A stretch of 19,664 bases of DNA. Source: Prolixibacteraceae bacterium (GTDB lineage: Bacteria > Bacteroidota > Bacteroidia > Bacteroidales > Prolixibacteraceae). This document shows, one piece after another, positions 1 to 7,471 of the stretch. Below the pieces are notes generated by a model, which saw nothing but the letters and a program-made list of their open reading frames with translations, was not told the origin of the DNA and did not search any database. Numbering within the stretch: the stretch's first letter is position 1; each line of letters begins with the position of its first letter. The position numbers were made by a program, and so were the translations under genes. The stretch is from the NCBI GenBank assembly GCA_023228025.1, contig JALOCD010000081.1, positions 1 through 19,664 on the forward strand, written 5' to 3'.

Positions 1-1158
1 TCTGGTATCGAACCCGAAGGGCTCCTTCTGAATGAAACTCTCGCCATTGATTTTCAGGCTTTTTTTGTCATACGAGTAGGCAGCTCCTACCAATGCATAA
101 CTATCGGCATCAATCCACAATTTTCCGTTAAAACAGGGAAATTCTGTATCAGTTAACCGATCGAAGCGAATGATCCAGGTGATTCTTCGATTGATCATTT
201 CCGGTTGTTCGAACTTGTACTGGTACAAATATTCGTAATCCGGATCCAGAAATGTCTCTGCATTTTTTACCACATCCAAAGAGTTGATTCCCAAAGGTCC
301 TCCCTGAACTTTAATAAATACCTCTTTGGGTTTGCGGTTGAGGTCTGCTTTTCTCCCTTTTACAAACCGCACCCGATCGGATTCATTGAATTGATAGGGT
401 GGTTTAAGAATCTCCATGACAGCTTCCCAAACACCGACATAATTTCCGTCCTGACGCGCTGTTTCCCGGTAAAAGGTGACCATGAGCTGGGGTTGATCCT
501 GATAGTTTTTGGCAATATTATTTCTGAATTGCTGTAAAATGTACCGGGGATCGGCCGGCTTGACTAAAATTTCCCTTAAATGAATTGATTCCTCCTGGAG
601 TTTGACCACCAATACTTTAGCCAGTTCTTTGACCGGAATAATATTTTGTTTGTAACCTACAGAGCTGATTATAATGTTGTTGTTTCTAAGCAGGTAAGGG
701 ATCTTTAAATCAAAATTTCCCTCATGGTTGGTCATGGTACCAATGTAAGTTCCTTCAATGGTTACCGAAGCGTAAAAGACCGGTGTTTTGCCATCTTTTT
801 CGACAACCCGCCCGGTGATTTTAAGTGGTTTTGGTTCAACCCTGGTAATGATCAGCTGACGATCGATAAGGCTTACGGAGAAAATAGAGTCGGGTAGCAG
901 TATTTTCAGAACCTCCCCCAAAGGAGTGTCTGTCACCGAAAAATTTATTTTTTGTTCAGGGAGTAAGTCAGGATTGTATGAAAAGAAAAGTTCGTTGTCC
1001 GAAACCAACTTTTCGAGAATGGTTTCAACATTGGTCGAATCCATTTGAAGGGAGATGCGCCTTTTGAGGGGTTCAATTTGCTCCTGTGCAGAGAGTTGCA
1101 CAAGCGGGGCGAGAAACAGGATCAAAAACAGGATCTTTGATCTATGTAGCATGGTCAT
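1..1158 (-). CDS. STN + CarboxypepD_reg-like outer-membrane protein, 3' end outside window
   Basis: The frame is open from ATG 1158 (alternative ATG 1152) through the left edge, giving at least 386 residues. A signal peptide ends at about residue 25 (hydrophobic stretch, then LSAQ). Residues about 40-107 look like an STN (secretin/TonB short N-terminal) domain. Residues about 113-200 look like a CarboxypepD_reg-like beta-sandwich (ITGRVVEKDGKTPV, SVGYKQ). A TonB receptor would start its plug here; instead a different region begins (ILQQFRNNIAKNY, then FYRETARQDGNYVG), seen in Bacteroidota periplasmic or outer-membrane proteins of unknown role. It lies 33 bp after the fecR-like gene, so it is probably the surface partner of the sigma/FecR pair. 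By analogy with FecA, the STN domain would contact FecR. This is inference: the C-terminus is not visible, so a barrel further on cannot be excluded. A purine-rich AAAAAAGAG precedes the start. Confidence 0.8.
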   Translation of the reverse strand, partial: MTMLHRSKILFLILFLAPLVQLSAQEQIEPLKRRISLQMDSTNVETILEKLVSDNELFFSYNPDLLPEQKINFSVTDTPLGEVLKILLPDSIFSVSLIDRQLIITRVEPKPLKITGRVVEKDGKTPVFYASVTIEGTYIGTMTNHEGNFDLKIPYLLRNNNIIISSVGYKQNIIPVKELAKVLVVKLQEESIHLREILVKPADPRYILQQFRNNIAKNYQDQPQLMVTFYRETARQDGNYVGVWEAVMEILKPPYQFNESDRVRFVKGRKADLNRKPKEVFIKVQGGPLGINSLDVVKNAETFLDPDYEYLYQYKFEQPEMINRRITWIIRFDRLTDTEFPCFNGKLWIDADSYALVGAAYSYDKKSLKINGESFIQKEPFGFDTR

Positions 1159-1191
1159 CTCTTTTTTGAGACCGGTTCGTTGGTTCTGGAT

Positions 1192-2190
1192 CTATTTTCG
1201 CGAAAAAACAAAGCCATCCCCCTCTTTTTGCGCGGTTAAATGATGTGTTTTAGCAATAATTTTAACTATTTCCCCAAGATCAAATTTTTCAAAATTGGCG
1301 GTGTATGGAAGGTCTCCAATTCCCGGATCAGTGAAGGTGATCCTGACATGATATACATTTTCGAGCTCATCGAAAACCGCTGACAAAGGGGTATGATGGA
1401 AAGATACTTCCCTGGTGATCCAGGATAGATAATTGGGATCCAGACTGTTGGCGACTTCAATTTTTCCCGTTTCGGATCGGAATTTTCCACTCCATCCGGC
1501 TATAAGTAAAGCCTCCCCGTTTTGGTTTTTTTCATGTAACCGGACGCTTCCACTGGTAACATTGACCTTTACCCTTGCATTCCCCGGATAGGCAGAAATC
1601 ATGAAGGAGGTACCAAGATCCTCAACTTCCATGTTACTCAGCTCGACGATAAATGGGTTAGCTGAATCGTGAACAACTTCGAAGTATGCTTCTCCGGATA
1701 GTTTCACTTTCCGGCTTCCATCTGCAAATTGGGCAGGAAATTGTAAGGTTGAACTTGCGTTCATTTTCACAGTGGTACCATCCGGAAGTACAACGGTGGT
1801 AAATTCGGAGGGATTTGCAACTGTCTGAACAGTTTTCATCTCAGGAGCTGCGAGAGCTGTCAATTTTTCAATGATTTTTGCAGGCCGATCAGTCAGCAAA
1901 AAAGTGATCGAACCCAATGCGATGAGGACCACAAAAATGGCCGCATACCGCAGCAAGTTGAATCTTTTTAGGGGAACAATTTTTGCATCAGTAGAAAGCG
2001 ATTCATTTAGCTTTGTCCATGCGATATCGGAATCACTGTTATGATAACTGTATGCGATGCCGGCAAGGTCCCATGTTTTTTCCAACTCCCGAAATTCATC
2101 AGTTGCCGGAAATCCTTTCTCATCGTTTACTTCCGACTCGCCGGCCAGATACGAAACAAACCTCTCTTCTATTTTATTATTTTCCACCAT
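1192..2190 (-). CDS. FecR family anti-sigma factor with DUF4974
   Basis: The protein has 332 residues, the normal length for Bacteroidota FecR proteins. Residues 1-75 are a cytoplasmic N-terminus that should bind the sigma factor. Residues about 80-99 (RYAAIFVVLIALGSITFLL) are one membrane helix. Residues about 125-222 are the periplasmic FecR domain (VVLPDGTTVKMNASSTLQF, KLSGEAYFEV, MEVEDLGTSFMISAY). Residues about 258-328 match DUF4974 (SFHHTPLSAVFDELENVYHV). Family knowledge: FecR holds its ECF sigma factor at the membrane and passes on a signal from an outer-membrane partner through the periplasm. It sits downstream of the sigma gene and just upstream of the STN-domain gene, so the three form a module. 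The 133-bp gap after the sigma gene is pyrimidine-rich on the plus strand and shows no gene or clear terminator. Confidence 0.95.
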   Translation of the reverse strand: MVENNKIEERFVSYLAGESEVNDEKGFPATDEFRELEKTWDLAGIAYSYHNSDSDIAWTKLNESLSTDAKIVPLKRFNLLRYAAIFVVLIALGSITFLLTDRPAKIIEKLTALAAPEMKTVQTVANPSEFTTVVLPDGTTVKMNASSTLQFPAQFADGSRKVKLSGEAYFEVVHDSANPFIVELSNMEVEDLGTSFMISAYPGNARVKVNVTSGSVRLHEKNQNGEALLIAGWSGKFRSETGKIEVANSLDPNYLSWITREVSFHHTPLSAVFDELENVYHVRITFTDPGIGDLPYTANFEKFDLGEIVKIIAKTHHLTAQKEGDGFVFSRK

Positions 2191-2323
2191 TTACTTTTTA
2201 TCATTTCACCCATCGCCCTTTTTACAGGAACCACCTCGCATAGGGATAACTGCCCTATCTAATTTTCACATTTCCCAATTTCCACATTTACATACCTTCC
2301 CTTCCACATTGACAAGTTCCTAT

Positions 2324-2905
2324 CTAAATACCCCTATCCGAAAGAATAAAAAAGAGCACCAAATGGTGATATTCTTTCAATGATTCGCGTAGTTGCTTCA
2401 ATGCCAGGGTCATTTGAGCTTCAACTGTTTTAACAGAAATGTCCAGTTGGTCTGCAATTTCGCGGTATTTCAACCCCTCTTCACGGGCAAGCCTGAAAAT
2501 TTCCTGTCTTTTGGGTGGAAGGGCATTGATGGCCGATTCAATTTTTTCGAGCAGTCCTATTTCCGGGTAGAAGGCGCTAAAATCCTCCTCGTCCTGAGTT
2601 TTTTCCATCTGCATCCGAAGATATCCCGTCCGCACCCTGGTCTTTTCCAGATGGTTGAGGCTGTGATTTCTTACAGATCTGAACAGGTAATGGATAAGCG
2701 AGGTGGTAATTACCAGGCTATGACGGTTTTGCCACAATTTCAGAAAAACATCCTGTACAATATTTTCGGCGGTTGCCAGGTCGTTGACAAAGCGAAATGC
2801 ATAGGCCTTCAACGGTTTGTATGAATCCCTGAAAATTTGTTCAAAGGCTTGCCTGTCGTTGTGACGGAGTGCTTCCAGAATATTTTGCTCTTCGGCAGGA
2901 TTCAT
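2324..2905 (-). CDS. ECF RNA polymerase sigma-70 factor (Bacteroidetes expansion family)
   Basis: The protein has 193 residues. Region 2 spans about residues 15-90 (AFEQIFRDSYKPLKAYAFRF, AENIVQDVFLKLWQNR, HYLFRSVRNHSLNHLEK). Region 4 spans about residues 125-182 (INALPPKRQEIFRLAREEG, YREIADQLDISVKTVEAQM), with the helix-turn-helix that reads the -35 element. There is no region 3, as expected for ECF factors. The first gene of a minus-strand module, it is followed by a FecR anti-sigma factor and an STN-domain protein. It should direct transcription of its regulon, probably including the downstream genes, once released by FecR. The start at 2905 (MNPAEEQ) fits the family length. The C-terminus carries a hydrophobic tail (HHLVLFFILSDRGI), slightly longer than usual. 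Confidence 0.95.
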   Translation of the reverse strand: MNPAEEQNILEALRHNDRQAFEQIFRDSYKPLKAYAFRFVNDLATAENIVQDVFLKLWQNRHSLVITTSLIHYLFRSVRNHSLNHLEKTRVRTGYLRMQMEKTQDEEDFSAFYPEIGLLEKIESAINALPPKRQEIFRLAREEGLKYREIADQLDISVKTVEAQMTLALKQLRESLKEYHHLVLFFILSDRGI

Positions 2906-3148
2906 AAAATTCCCCTCCAGCTTACTGTCAAACCATTTCCCATCTCTTTCCCCACTATTTCTATATATTTCAAATTATTTCTACTTATAACCACCTTTTT
3001 GCTTTCCTGCCAGGCGATCTTTTCTCCGATCAAAATAATTTCTGAATTTACGACAAACAATTTATTAGTGAAGTTGTTTTTTCAAAAATTATTTTCGGGT
3101 TAAGATTTTTGGTTTATATTTGCACCGCATTGAGAAAAGCGGATCAAC
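2906..3148. other. Intergenic region between divergent sigma gene and tRNA-Leu
   Basis: AT-rich spacer between the divergent sigma-factor gene (minus) and tRNA-Leu (plus). A plus-strand promoter for the tRNA is visible at its right end. I found no convincing TAnnTTTG element for the sigma gene on the minus strand, and no conserved gene in the spacer. Confidence 0.5.
3092..3122 (+). promoter_or_regulatory. Putative Bacteroidota promoter for tRNA-Leu
   Basis: TATATTTG at 3115-3122 matches the Bacteroidota -7 consensus TAnnTTTG. A T-rich TTTTCG lies about 19 bases upstream, a weak match to the -33 TTTG. Transcription would start near 3129, leaving a leader of about 20 nt before the mature tRNA. 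Confidence 0.5.
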
Positions 3149-3232
3149 GCCCGGGTGGCGGAATTGGTAGACGCGCTGGACTCAAAATCCAGTGATAGCA
3201 ATATCGTGCGGGTTCGATTCCCGCCCCGGGTA
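3149..3232 (+). tRNA. tRNA-Leu (anticodon CAA)
   Basis: The cloverleaf can be folded by eye. The acceptor stem pairs GCCCGGG (3149-3155) with CCCGGGT (3225-3231), with a G-U pair at the end, and the discriminator is A3232. The anticodon stem is CTGGA/TCCAG (3176-3180/3188-3192) around the loop CTCAAAA, giving anticodon CAA at 3183-3185, which reads UUG. A long variable arm (GATA gcaa TATC) marks a class II tRNA, as expected for leucine. The T arm is GCGGG TTCGATT CCCGC. CCA is not encoded. A strong terminator follows directly. Confidence 0.97.
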
Positions 3233-3236
3233 CTTA

Positions 3237-3271
3237 AAAACCCCTTAATCAACTAAAGATTAAGGGGTTTT
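3237..3271. terminator. Bidirectional intrinsic terminator between tRNA-Leu and aldolase gene
   Basis: A 14-bp perfect stem, AAAACCCCTTAATC (3237-3250) pairing with GATTAAGGGGTTTT (3258-3271), closes a 7-nt loop (AACTAAA). T-rich tracts follow on both strands (GATTTTT on plus, TTTTTAAG on minus). It terminates the tRNA and, in the other direction, the convergent chorismate-mutase/aldolase operon, whose last stop lies 37 bp away. Confidence 0.9.
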
Positions 3272-3308
3272 GATTTTTCAAAGAGGGAATTTAAGAGCGA
3301 ATTTGAGA

Positions 3309-4259
3309 CTATTCCAGAATCTCCTTGTCGTGCATGTTTTTAAGGAAGGCAACAAAATCGTCTTTGAGATCTGAATCCATCCATTCCATTGCGCGCTTCG
3401 GGTGCTCGTTCAGCGACCCCGAAATCATGTACGGAATGTGGTATCCCCAGTCTATTTGCTTTTGCAACGGTAAAATATGATCCTGAATAGATTGCAAAAC
3501 GGGTAACATACGGTATTTGGGATTTTTAAGGAAAGCCATCAGCAGCTCGGTGGGGCAGTTTCCAGCTCCTCGACCTAATCCCAGGAAGGTGCTATCCAGC
3601 ATGGTAATCCCTTCGATGATCGAGGTAATGGTGTTTGAAAATGCCAATTGCATATTGTTGTGGGCATGAATGCCGATGGTTTTTCCTGGTAATGCATTTT
3701 TGTATCTGCGCGCAAGCGTTTCGATGTGTTCGCAATACATGTTACCAAAGCTGTCGACCAAATAAAATATTGGCACATTCGACTTGGACACATCGTTCAG
3801 GGCTTCGTCCAAATCGCGTTCATTGACCGTAGATACTGACATAAGGTTAATCGTGGCTTCGTAGCCTTTGTCCAAACAATATTCGGCATGGTAAATGGCT
3901 TTATCCATTTGATGAACATAGCAGGCCACCCGCATCATATCAATAATACTCTCCTTCTTCGGCTTAATCTGATTGAGTTCAATTCGCCCAATATCCAACA
4001 TTGTTGAAATCTTTGTATTGCTTGGATTGTCGCCAACGATGCGTCGCAGATCATTCTCCTCGCAAAACTTCCAAGCCCCGTTTTCAACGCGGGAATAGGC
4101 AGTTTCGCTACTTTTATAACCTATTTCCATATAATCCACACCCGCCTCTACACAAGCGTTATAGACCGACTTTACAAAATCGTCGCTAAACTGCCATTTA
4201 TTCATCAGTCCACCGTCACGCACGGTGCAATCCATGATTTTAATCTCTTTGTGGTACAT
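3309..4259 (-). CDS. HMGL-like aldolase (DmpG/4-hydroxy-2-oxovalerate aldolase-like TIM barrel)
   Basis: The protein has 316 residues and an HMG-CoA lyase/DRE-TIM-type fold. MDCTVRDGG at 9-17 is the catalytic Arg-Asp start of strand 1 (R14, D15). GIHAHNNMQLAFSNT near 196-210 gives the metal ligands H198 and H200. GLGRGAGNCPTELL is the conserved glycine-rich loop. D15, H198 and H200 would bind a divalent metal that activates an enol(ate) of pyruvate or a related 2-oxo acid. The family includes isopropylmalate synthase, HMG-CoA lyase and DmpG. The lack of the long C-terminal domains of LeuA and the VRDGG motif make a DmpG-like C-C lyase more likely. The true substrate is unknown. It lies 9 bp after the chorismate-mutase-type gene, so it is translated from the same message. 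Confidence 0.85.
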   Translation of the reverse strand: MYHKEIKIMDCTVRDGGLMNKWQFSDDFVKSVYNACVEAGVDYMEIGYKSSETAYSRVENGAWKFCEENDLRRIVGDNPSNTKISTMLDIGRIELNQIKPKKESIIDMMRVACYVHQMDKAIYHAEYCLDKGYEATINLMSVSTVNERDLDEALNDVSKSNVPIFYLVDSFGNMYCEHIETLARRYKNALPGKTIGIHAHNNMQLAFSNTITSIIEGITMLDSTFLGLGRGAGNCPTELLMAFLKNPKYRMLPVLQSIQDHILPLQKQIDWGYHIPYMISGSLNEHPKRAMEWMDSDLKDDFVAFLKNMHDKEILE

Positions 4260-4268
4260 ATTTCTTAT

Positions 4269-4589
4269 TTATTTACACGTTTCATCGGACAGTTTATGCT
4301 CTTCACTAATGCTGTAATTGAGCAACTTGCAATAGATGCATTCGAAAACTTCTGCCGAAAGCCCCTTCTCCGCAGCCCATTGCCCCCGGGAAGAGATAAC
4401 CTCGTCGTACCGGGGCTGGGCAACAATATCGTCGGCCGTTTGCTTGAATTTGACAATGGCACGCACGTATTGAAACCTTTCGGCAAACAGATCAATGATC
4501 TGTCTGTCGAGTCTGTCAATTTCAGCCCTGATTTCCTCTTTCGAATTGCATTCATGAGGAAAGTTAATACCTTGCTTTGTTGTTGACAT
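4269..4589 (-). CDS. Monofunctional AroQ-fold chorismate mutase / PchB-like isochorismate-pyruvate lyase
   Basis: The protein has 106 residues and is all-helical, the size of stand-alone AroQ or PchB enzymes. Its residues fit the PchB active site in order and spacing: R21 (EEIRAEIDRLD), R38 (AERFQYV), K49 (VKFKQT) and E97 (SISEEHKL). The gaps are 17, 11 and 48 residues, the same as R14-R31-K42-Q90 of PchB as I remember it. The glutamine position is Glu here, as in some chorismate mutases, for example the yeast enzyme. The segment RYDEVISSRGQWAAEKGLS resembles the PchB helix 2/3 region closely. The product could be prephenate (phenylalanine/tyrosine route) or salicylate plus pyruvate. It overlaps no neighbour and is the first gene of a two-gene operon with the HMGL-like aldolase. 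No isochorismate synthase or other aromatic gene is in the window. Confidence 0.85.
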   Translation of the reverse strand: MSTTKQGINFPHECNSKEEIRAEIDRLDRQIIDLFAERFQYVRAIVKFKQTADDIVAQPRYDEVISSRGQWAAEKGLSAEVFECIYCKLLNYSISEEHKLSDETCK

Positions 4590-4674
4590 ATAAACCCTTA
4601 TGTTTTGAATATTGAGTTTTAAGACAATTACTTATTGCATAAAATAGACCGGCGAAAATAATGAATTTTCAGCC

Positions 4675-4691
4675 CAAACGTAACAAAAATA
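4675..4691 (-). promoter_or_regulatory. Possible -7 elements for the chorismate-mutase/aldolase operon
   Basis: On the minus strand two neighbouring octamers fit TAnnTTTG exactly: TATTTTTG (4691-4684) and TACGTTTG (4682-4675). Neither has a clear TTTG 19-21 bases upstream, so the -33 part is unsupported. The leader before the start at 4589 would be about 80 nt. Confidence 0.35.
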
Positions 4692-4866
4692 TGATATTTG
4701 TCACTATTTTCTGAGAAGTCAAAATTTCATAATGGGAAATCTGGTTTTCCGTCCTTTTGATTTAATGGCAACCAATATTTACCAATGCATATCAGTACTA
4801 TCAGGGCATCCGTATAAAATGCAATTTTGTTTAGGCCTAATCTCAATAATCGTCGTAATTTTTTGC

Positions 4867-4881
4867 TTCAAACACTTTGAA
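4867..4881. repeat. Perfect palindrome TTCAAA-CAC-TTTGAA over the -33 box
   Basis: Six-base arms separated by CAC. The right arm contains the TTTG of the downstream promoter. Its size and position fit an operator for a dimeric regulator, but TTCAAA/TTTGAA could occur by chance in AT-rich DNA. Confidence 0.4.
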
Positions 4882-4906
4882 TTATGCCTTTAATGTATTA
4901 ACTTTG
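4876..4906 (+). promoter_or_regulatory. Bacteroidota housekeeping promoter of the cysteine-peptidase-like lipoprotein
   Basis: TTTG (4876-4879), a 19-base spacer, then TAACTTTG (4899-4906): an exact match to the TTTG-N19-TAnnTTTG consensus. Transcription would begin near 4913, giving a leader of about 115 nt before the ATG at 5027. Confidence 0.75.
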
Positions 4907-4936
4907 AGTGTTTAGCATTTTAAAATATTTAAGTTG

Positions 4937-4962
4937 AATTACGAAAAGCAAATTTCGTAATT
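4937..4962 (+). repeat. Perfect 10-bp stem-loop in the leader of the lipoprotein gene
   Basis: AATTACGAAA (4937-4946) pairs with TTTCGTAATT (4953-4962) across a 6-nt loop (AGCAAA). There is no T-run after it, so it is not a standard terminator. It lies inside the predicted 5' leader and could act in RNA stability, as a protein-binding site or as a DNA operator. Confidence 0.6.
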
Positions 4963-5026
4963 GTCCCTTACGCGCAAGTATTAGTCTTTTCTTCCGTGAT
5001 CTCAAGTTAGGTACTTAAATATTAAT

Positions 5027-7471
5027 ATGATGAAAATTATTGGCAGGTTTTTATTTTACCTGTTGGTTTTGGGAGTAATTCTTTGTACGACTGCTTGCGA
5101 CGACCCAGATGTAGCGCCATCTGATGAAAATGAAAATCCTACCCCCATTAACAACACAACTGATCTTGGCAACTTAAAAATTGGTTTAAATGTTGAAGTT
5201 GCCAATACTACTATTGGGACACAAGGAGGAACAGTCAAGGTGTCTCAGACTAACTCCCCGGTAAATGGAATGGAAATTGTTGTGGCTTCGGGTTCATTTA
5301 GTTCATCTCAGAACTTCAAAATCACGACTGCCGAAATCATCGAGAACAAGTTGGGAGCCAATGTAAACCCTATTACTCCACTGATCTCTATTTCGTATGG
5401 AGGTGGGTATTCGAACGGAATAATGGAAATTAAGATTCCGATTAAGCTGCCTTCGGGACACACTGCCCTTGGTTTCTATTACGATCCATTCACCGGGAAA
5501 TTGGAGGGAATTCCTGTAATTGCACTTTCCTCAAACTCAATTACTTTATTGACTCGTCACTTCATGTCTGCAAGTCAGTTAAAAAGCGCAGAACTGAAGG
5601 CGGGAGTAGCAGAACCAAACAAAGCCAATATCATTATTACTTCAATCTCGGAAAGTTTCCTGAACTCGCAGCCAGTAATTGCCTCTGGATTTAAGCCAGG
5701 TGTCGATGATTGGGAATTTACGAATTATGGCTCATACATTGCTACCGGGGGACATTGCGCAGGTCAGAATATGGCAGCGATGTGGTATTATTTTGAGAAA
5801 AAACCTACATCGGGGAGCCTTTTCAATAAATTCAGTGACAATCCAAAGCTATGGCAGGACAATGCCCGTGGTTACAAGTTCTGTTCAGTTATTCACAAAG
5901 ACCTGGATTGGGTAGGCAAAGTCGCCACCTTTTTTGATAAATATATTGATAAAAACCAGGAACTTGATAAACTCAAATTGCTCACAATTGCAGGTACCAT
6001 GCTGGTTACCGGAGAGCCACAAGGAATTGGCATTTACTATCAGAATGGAGTAAGGACCGATGGAACACCAAGTTATGCCGGGCACGATTTAATCTGTTAC
6101 CAGGTTTCAGTAAGCGGAGGTAAATTATACATATCCGATCCGAATACTCCTGGTACAGAACAGTCAATTAGTTTTACCAATAACAAATTTGATCCTTATC
6201 TCGCTAAACTTAACGGGAATGAGCCTGCTTCTCCATTCCCCTATGTTACTTATTACGCCAAAACTGCTTATATTGAATGGGACAAAATTGGTAAACGATA
6301 TGATGAGTTATTAAATAATACAATCGGTAATGTTGCTCCGAATGCATTCCCTTCCTATACAATTTGGGTAAAAGATAAAATTCTGGATTTTGAACTAAAG
6401 GAAGGATTGAATGTTTCAAATGATACTTTAAATACGTATGTGGAATGCCCCGCTTCCATAACTGCTGTCGTCAAAAATGGGAAAAGGATTATTAGTTTGC
6501 AAGTATATGGGACAGATGGGCTTGTTAAAAGCAAGCAGACTGTCCCTGGGGTACAAAACTGGAGCCTGAGCACAGGTAATTACGTAAAATTGACCCCTGG
6601 GCCCAATAAATTGGGATATTTGGTAATCGGATGGAATTCAAATGTTCTTTTTAAGAATAGCACGGAAAGTATTCCCTTGTTCATCGATTTCAAATGGATA
6701 ACTGTCAACTACGTTTTGTTGTCAATCATTTCAGACCAGGCAGAAGGGCAAACCTCCAAAGAGGTGAAATTTACTGCTAGATCTAAGGGTTCTGCTCCAC
6801 AATCAGCCAAATATATATGGAACTTTGGCGATGGTACAACTGAAGTTACCAAAACCAATGACAGTATTGCCACTCATACATTTGCAAAAGCCGGAGATTT
6901 CAATGTCAAGGTAGAATTGTATGATAATTCGAATAATACAAAAGTTACAGAGGCAGTTTATGTGATGAAAATTAAGGATGTCTCAACTTCTAAAAGCTTT
7001 AATTTTACCCTTTTAAAACAAAATGGTTCAGGTAATCAAAGATACACTTACCAGATTTCCGGCACAGTTGAAACCAAATTGCCAGACCAGATAATTAGCA
7101 TCTTGGCCGATACAGATATACGCATACGGTTAAAAACTGAGTCATATAAAGTTACTTTTCAATGTGCTATAACGAAATTTGAAGATGATACTTTTGGGAA
7201 ATGGACACAAACCTCTCCCTGGAGTACGGAACAGTGGAGAAAGACTTATGTAGGGATAACAGATTGGAAAGGAACCAATGGAACCTATAGTCAGCTCCAG
7301 ATTAGTTCAAATGGTAGTGGTACCATAACCGGCGCTCAAATCGGCTACGGGGGTACAACCTCAGAAAATAATATTTGGGGAATTTATAAATATTTGTCAG
7401 AATTATCTACCGGCTCAAGTAATGAGTATACATCACCAACAGTAGGTTTCAAATTTGTTATTGATAATTGA
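5027..7471 (+). CDS. Surface lipoprotein with papain-like cysteine-peptidase signature and PKD domain
   Basis: The protein has 814 residues. A signal peptide ends in a lipobox (CTTAC, lipid on C24) followed by DDPD, an acidic run like the Bacteroidota surface-export signal. Residues about 62-182 form a beta domain reminiscent of ZU5/GAIN-like sandwiches (GTQGGTVKV, GIMEIKIPIKLPSG). Residues about 230-420 carry a papain-like pattern: GGHCAGQNMAAMWYYF (Cys244 at the start of a helix), AGHDLICYQV (His353) and LYISDPNTPG (Asp371/Asn373). This Cys, His, Asp/Asn order and DPN-P motif are typical of bacterial papain-fold peptidases. Residues about 565-650 are a PKD domain (YIWNFGDGTTE, HTFAKAGDFNVKVELYD). 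Residues 655-814 are beta-rich and unrecognised. It is monocistronic. Its catalysis and substrate are inferred only; a transglutaminase or an inactive binding role is possible. Confidence 0.75.
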   Translation: MMKIIGRFLFYLLVLGVILCTTACDDPDVAPSDENENPTPINNTTDLGNLKIGLNVEVANTTIGTQGGTVKVSQTNSPVNGMEIVVASGSFSSSQNFKITTAEIIENKLGANVNPITPLISISYGGGYSNGIMEIKIPIKLPSGHTALGFYYDPFTGKLEGIPVIALSSNSITLLTRHFMSASQLKSAELKAGVAEPNKANIIITSISESFLNSQPVIASGFKPGVDDWEFTNYGSYIATGGHCAGQNMAAMWYYFEKKPTSGSLFNKFSDNPKLWQDNARGYKFCSVIHKDLDWVGKVATFFDKYIDKNQELDKLKLLTIAGTMLVTGEPQGIGIYYQNGVRTDGTPSYAGHDLICYQVSVSGGKLYISDPNTPGTEQSISFTNNKFDPYLAKLNGNEPASPFPYVTYYAKTAYIEWDKIGKRYDELLNNTIGNVAPNAFPSYTIWVKDKILDFELKEGLNVSNDTLNTYVECPASITAVVKNGKRIISLQVYGTDGLVKSKQTVPGVQNWSLSTGNYVKLTPGPNKLGYLVIGWNSNVLFKNSTESIPLFIDFKWITVNYVLLSIISDQAEGQTSKEVKFTARSKGSAPQSAKYIWNFGDGTTEVTKTNDSIATHTFAKAGDFNVKVELYDNSNNTKVTEAVYVMKIKDVSTSKSFNFTLLKQNGSGNQRYTYQISGTVETKLPDQIISILADTDIRIRLKTESYKVTFQCAITKFEDDTFGKWTQTSPWSTEQWRKTYVGITDWKGTNGTYSQLQISSNGSGTITGAQIGYGGTTSENNIWGIYKYLSELSTGSSNEYTSPTVGFKFVIDN

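Larger units (their letters stand above)
4590..5026. other. Intergenic region upstream of two divergent genes
   Basis: A 437-bp AT-rich spacer between the divergent chorismate-mutase gene and the lipoprotein gene. It holds a good plus-strand promoter (4876-4906), a palindrome over its -33 box, a 10-bp leader hairpin and weak -7-like boxes for the minus strand. No gene is supported; a 42-codon plus-strand frame from 4765 looks non-coding. Confidence 0.6.

Noticed and set aside
1..1158. Annotation as a SusC/TonB-dependent receptor
   Set aside because: STN and CarboxypepD_reg-like domains are shared with receptors, but the segment after residue 200 does not look like a plug domain. The 3' end is missing, so only the domain description is kept.
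3309..4589. A salicylate/siderophore gene cluster
   Set aside because: No isochorismate synthase, NRPS or transport gene is in the window, so PchB-like function remains only one option.
4765..4893. 42-codon plus-strand frame in the intergenic region
   Set aside because: It overlaps the -33 box of the lipoprotein promoter, has no recognisable family and reads like translated AT-rich spacer.
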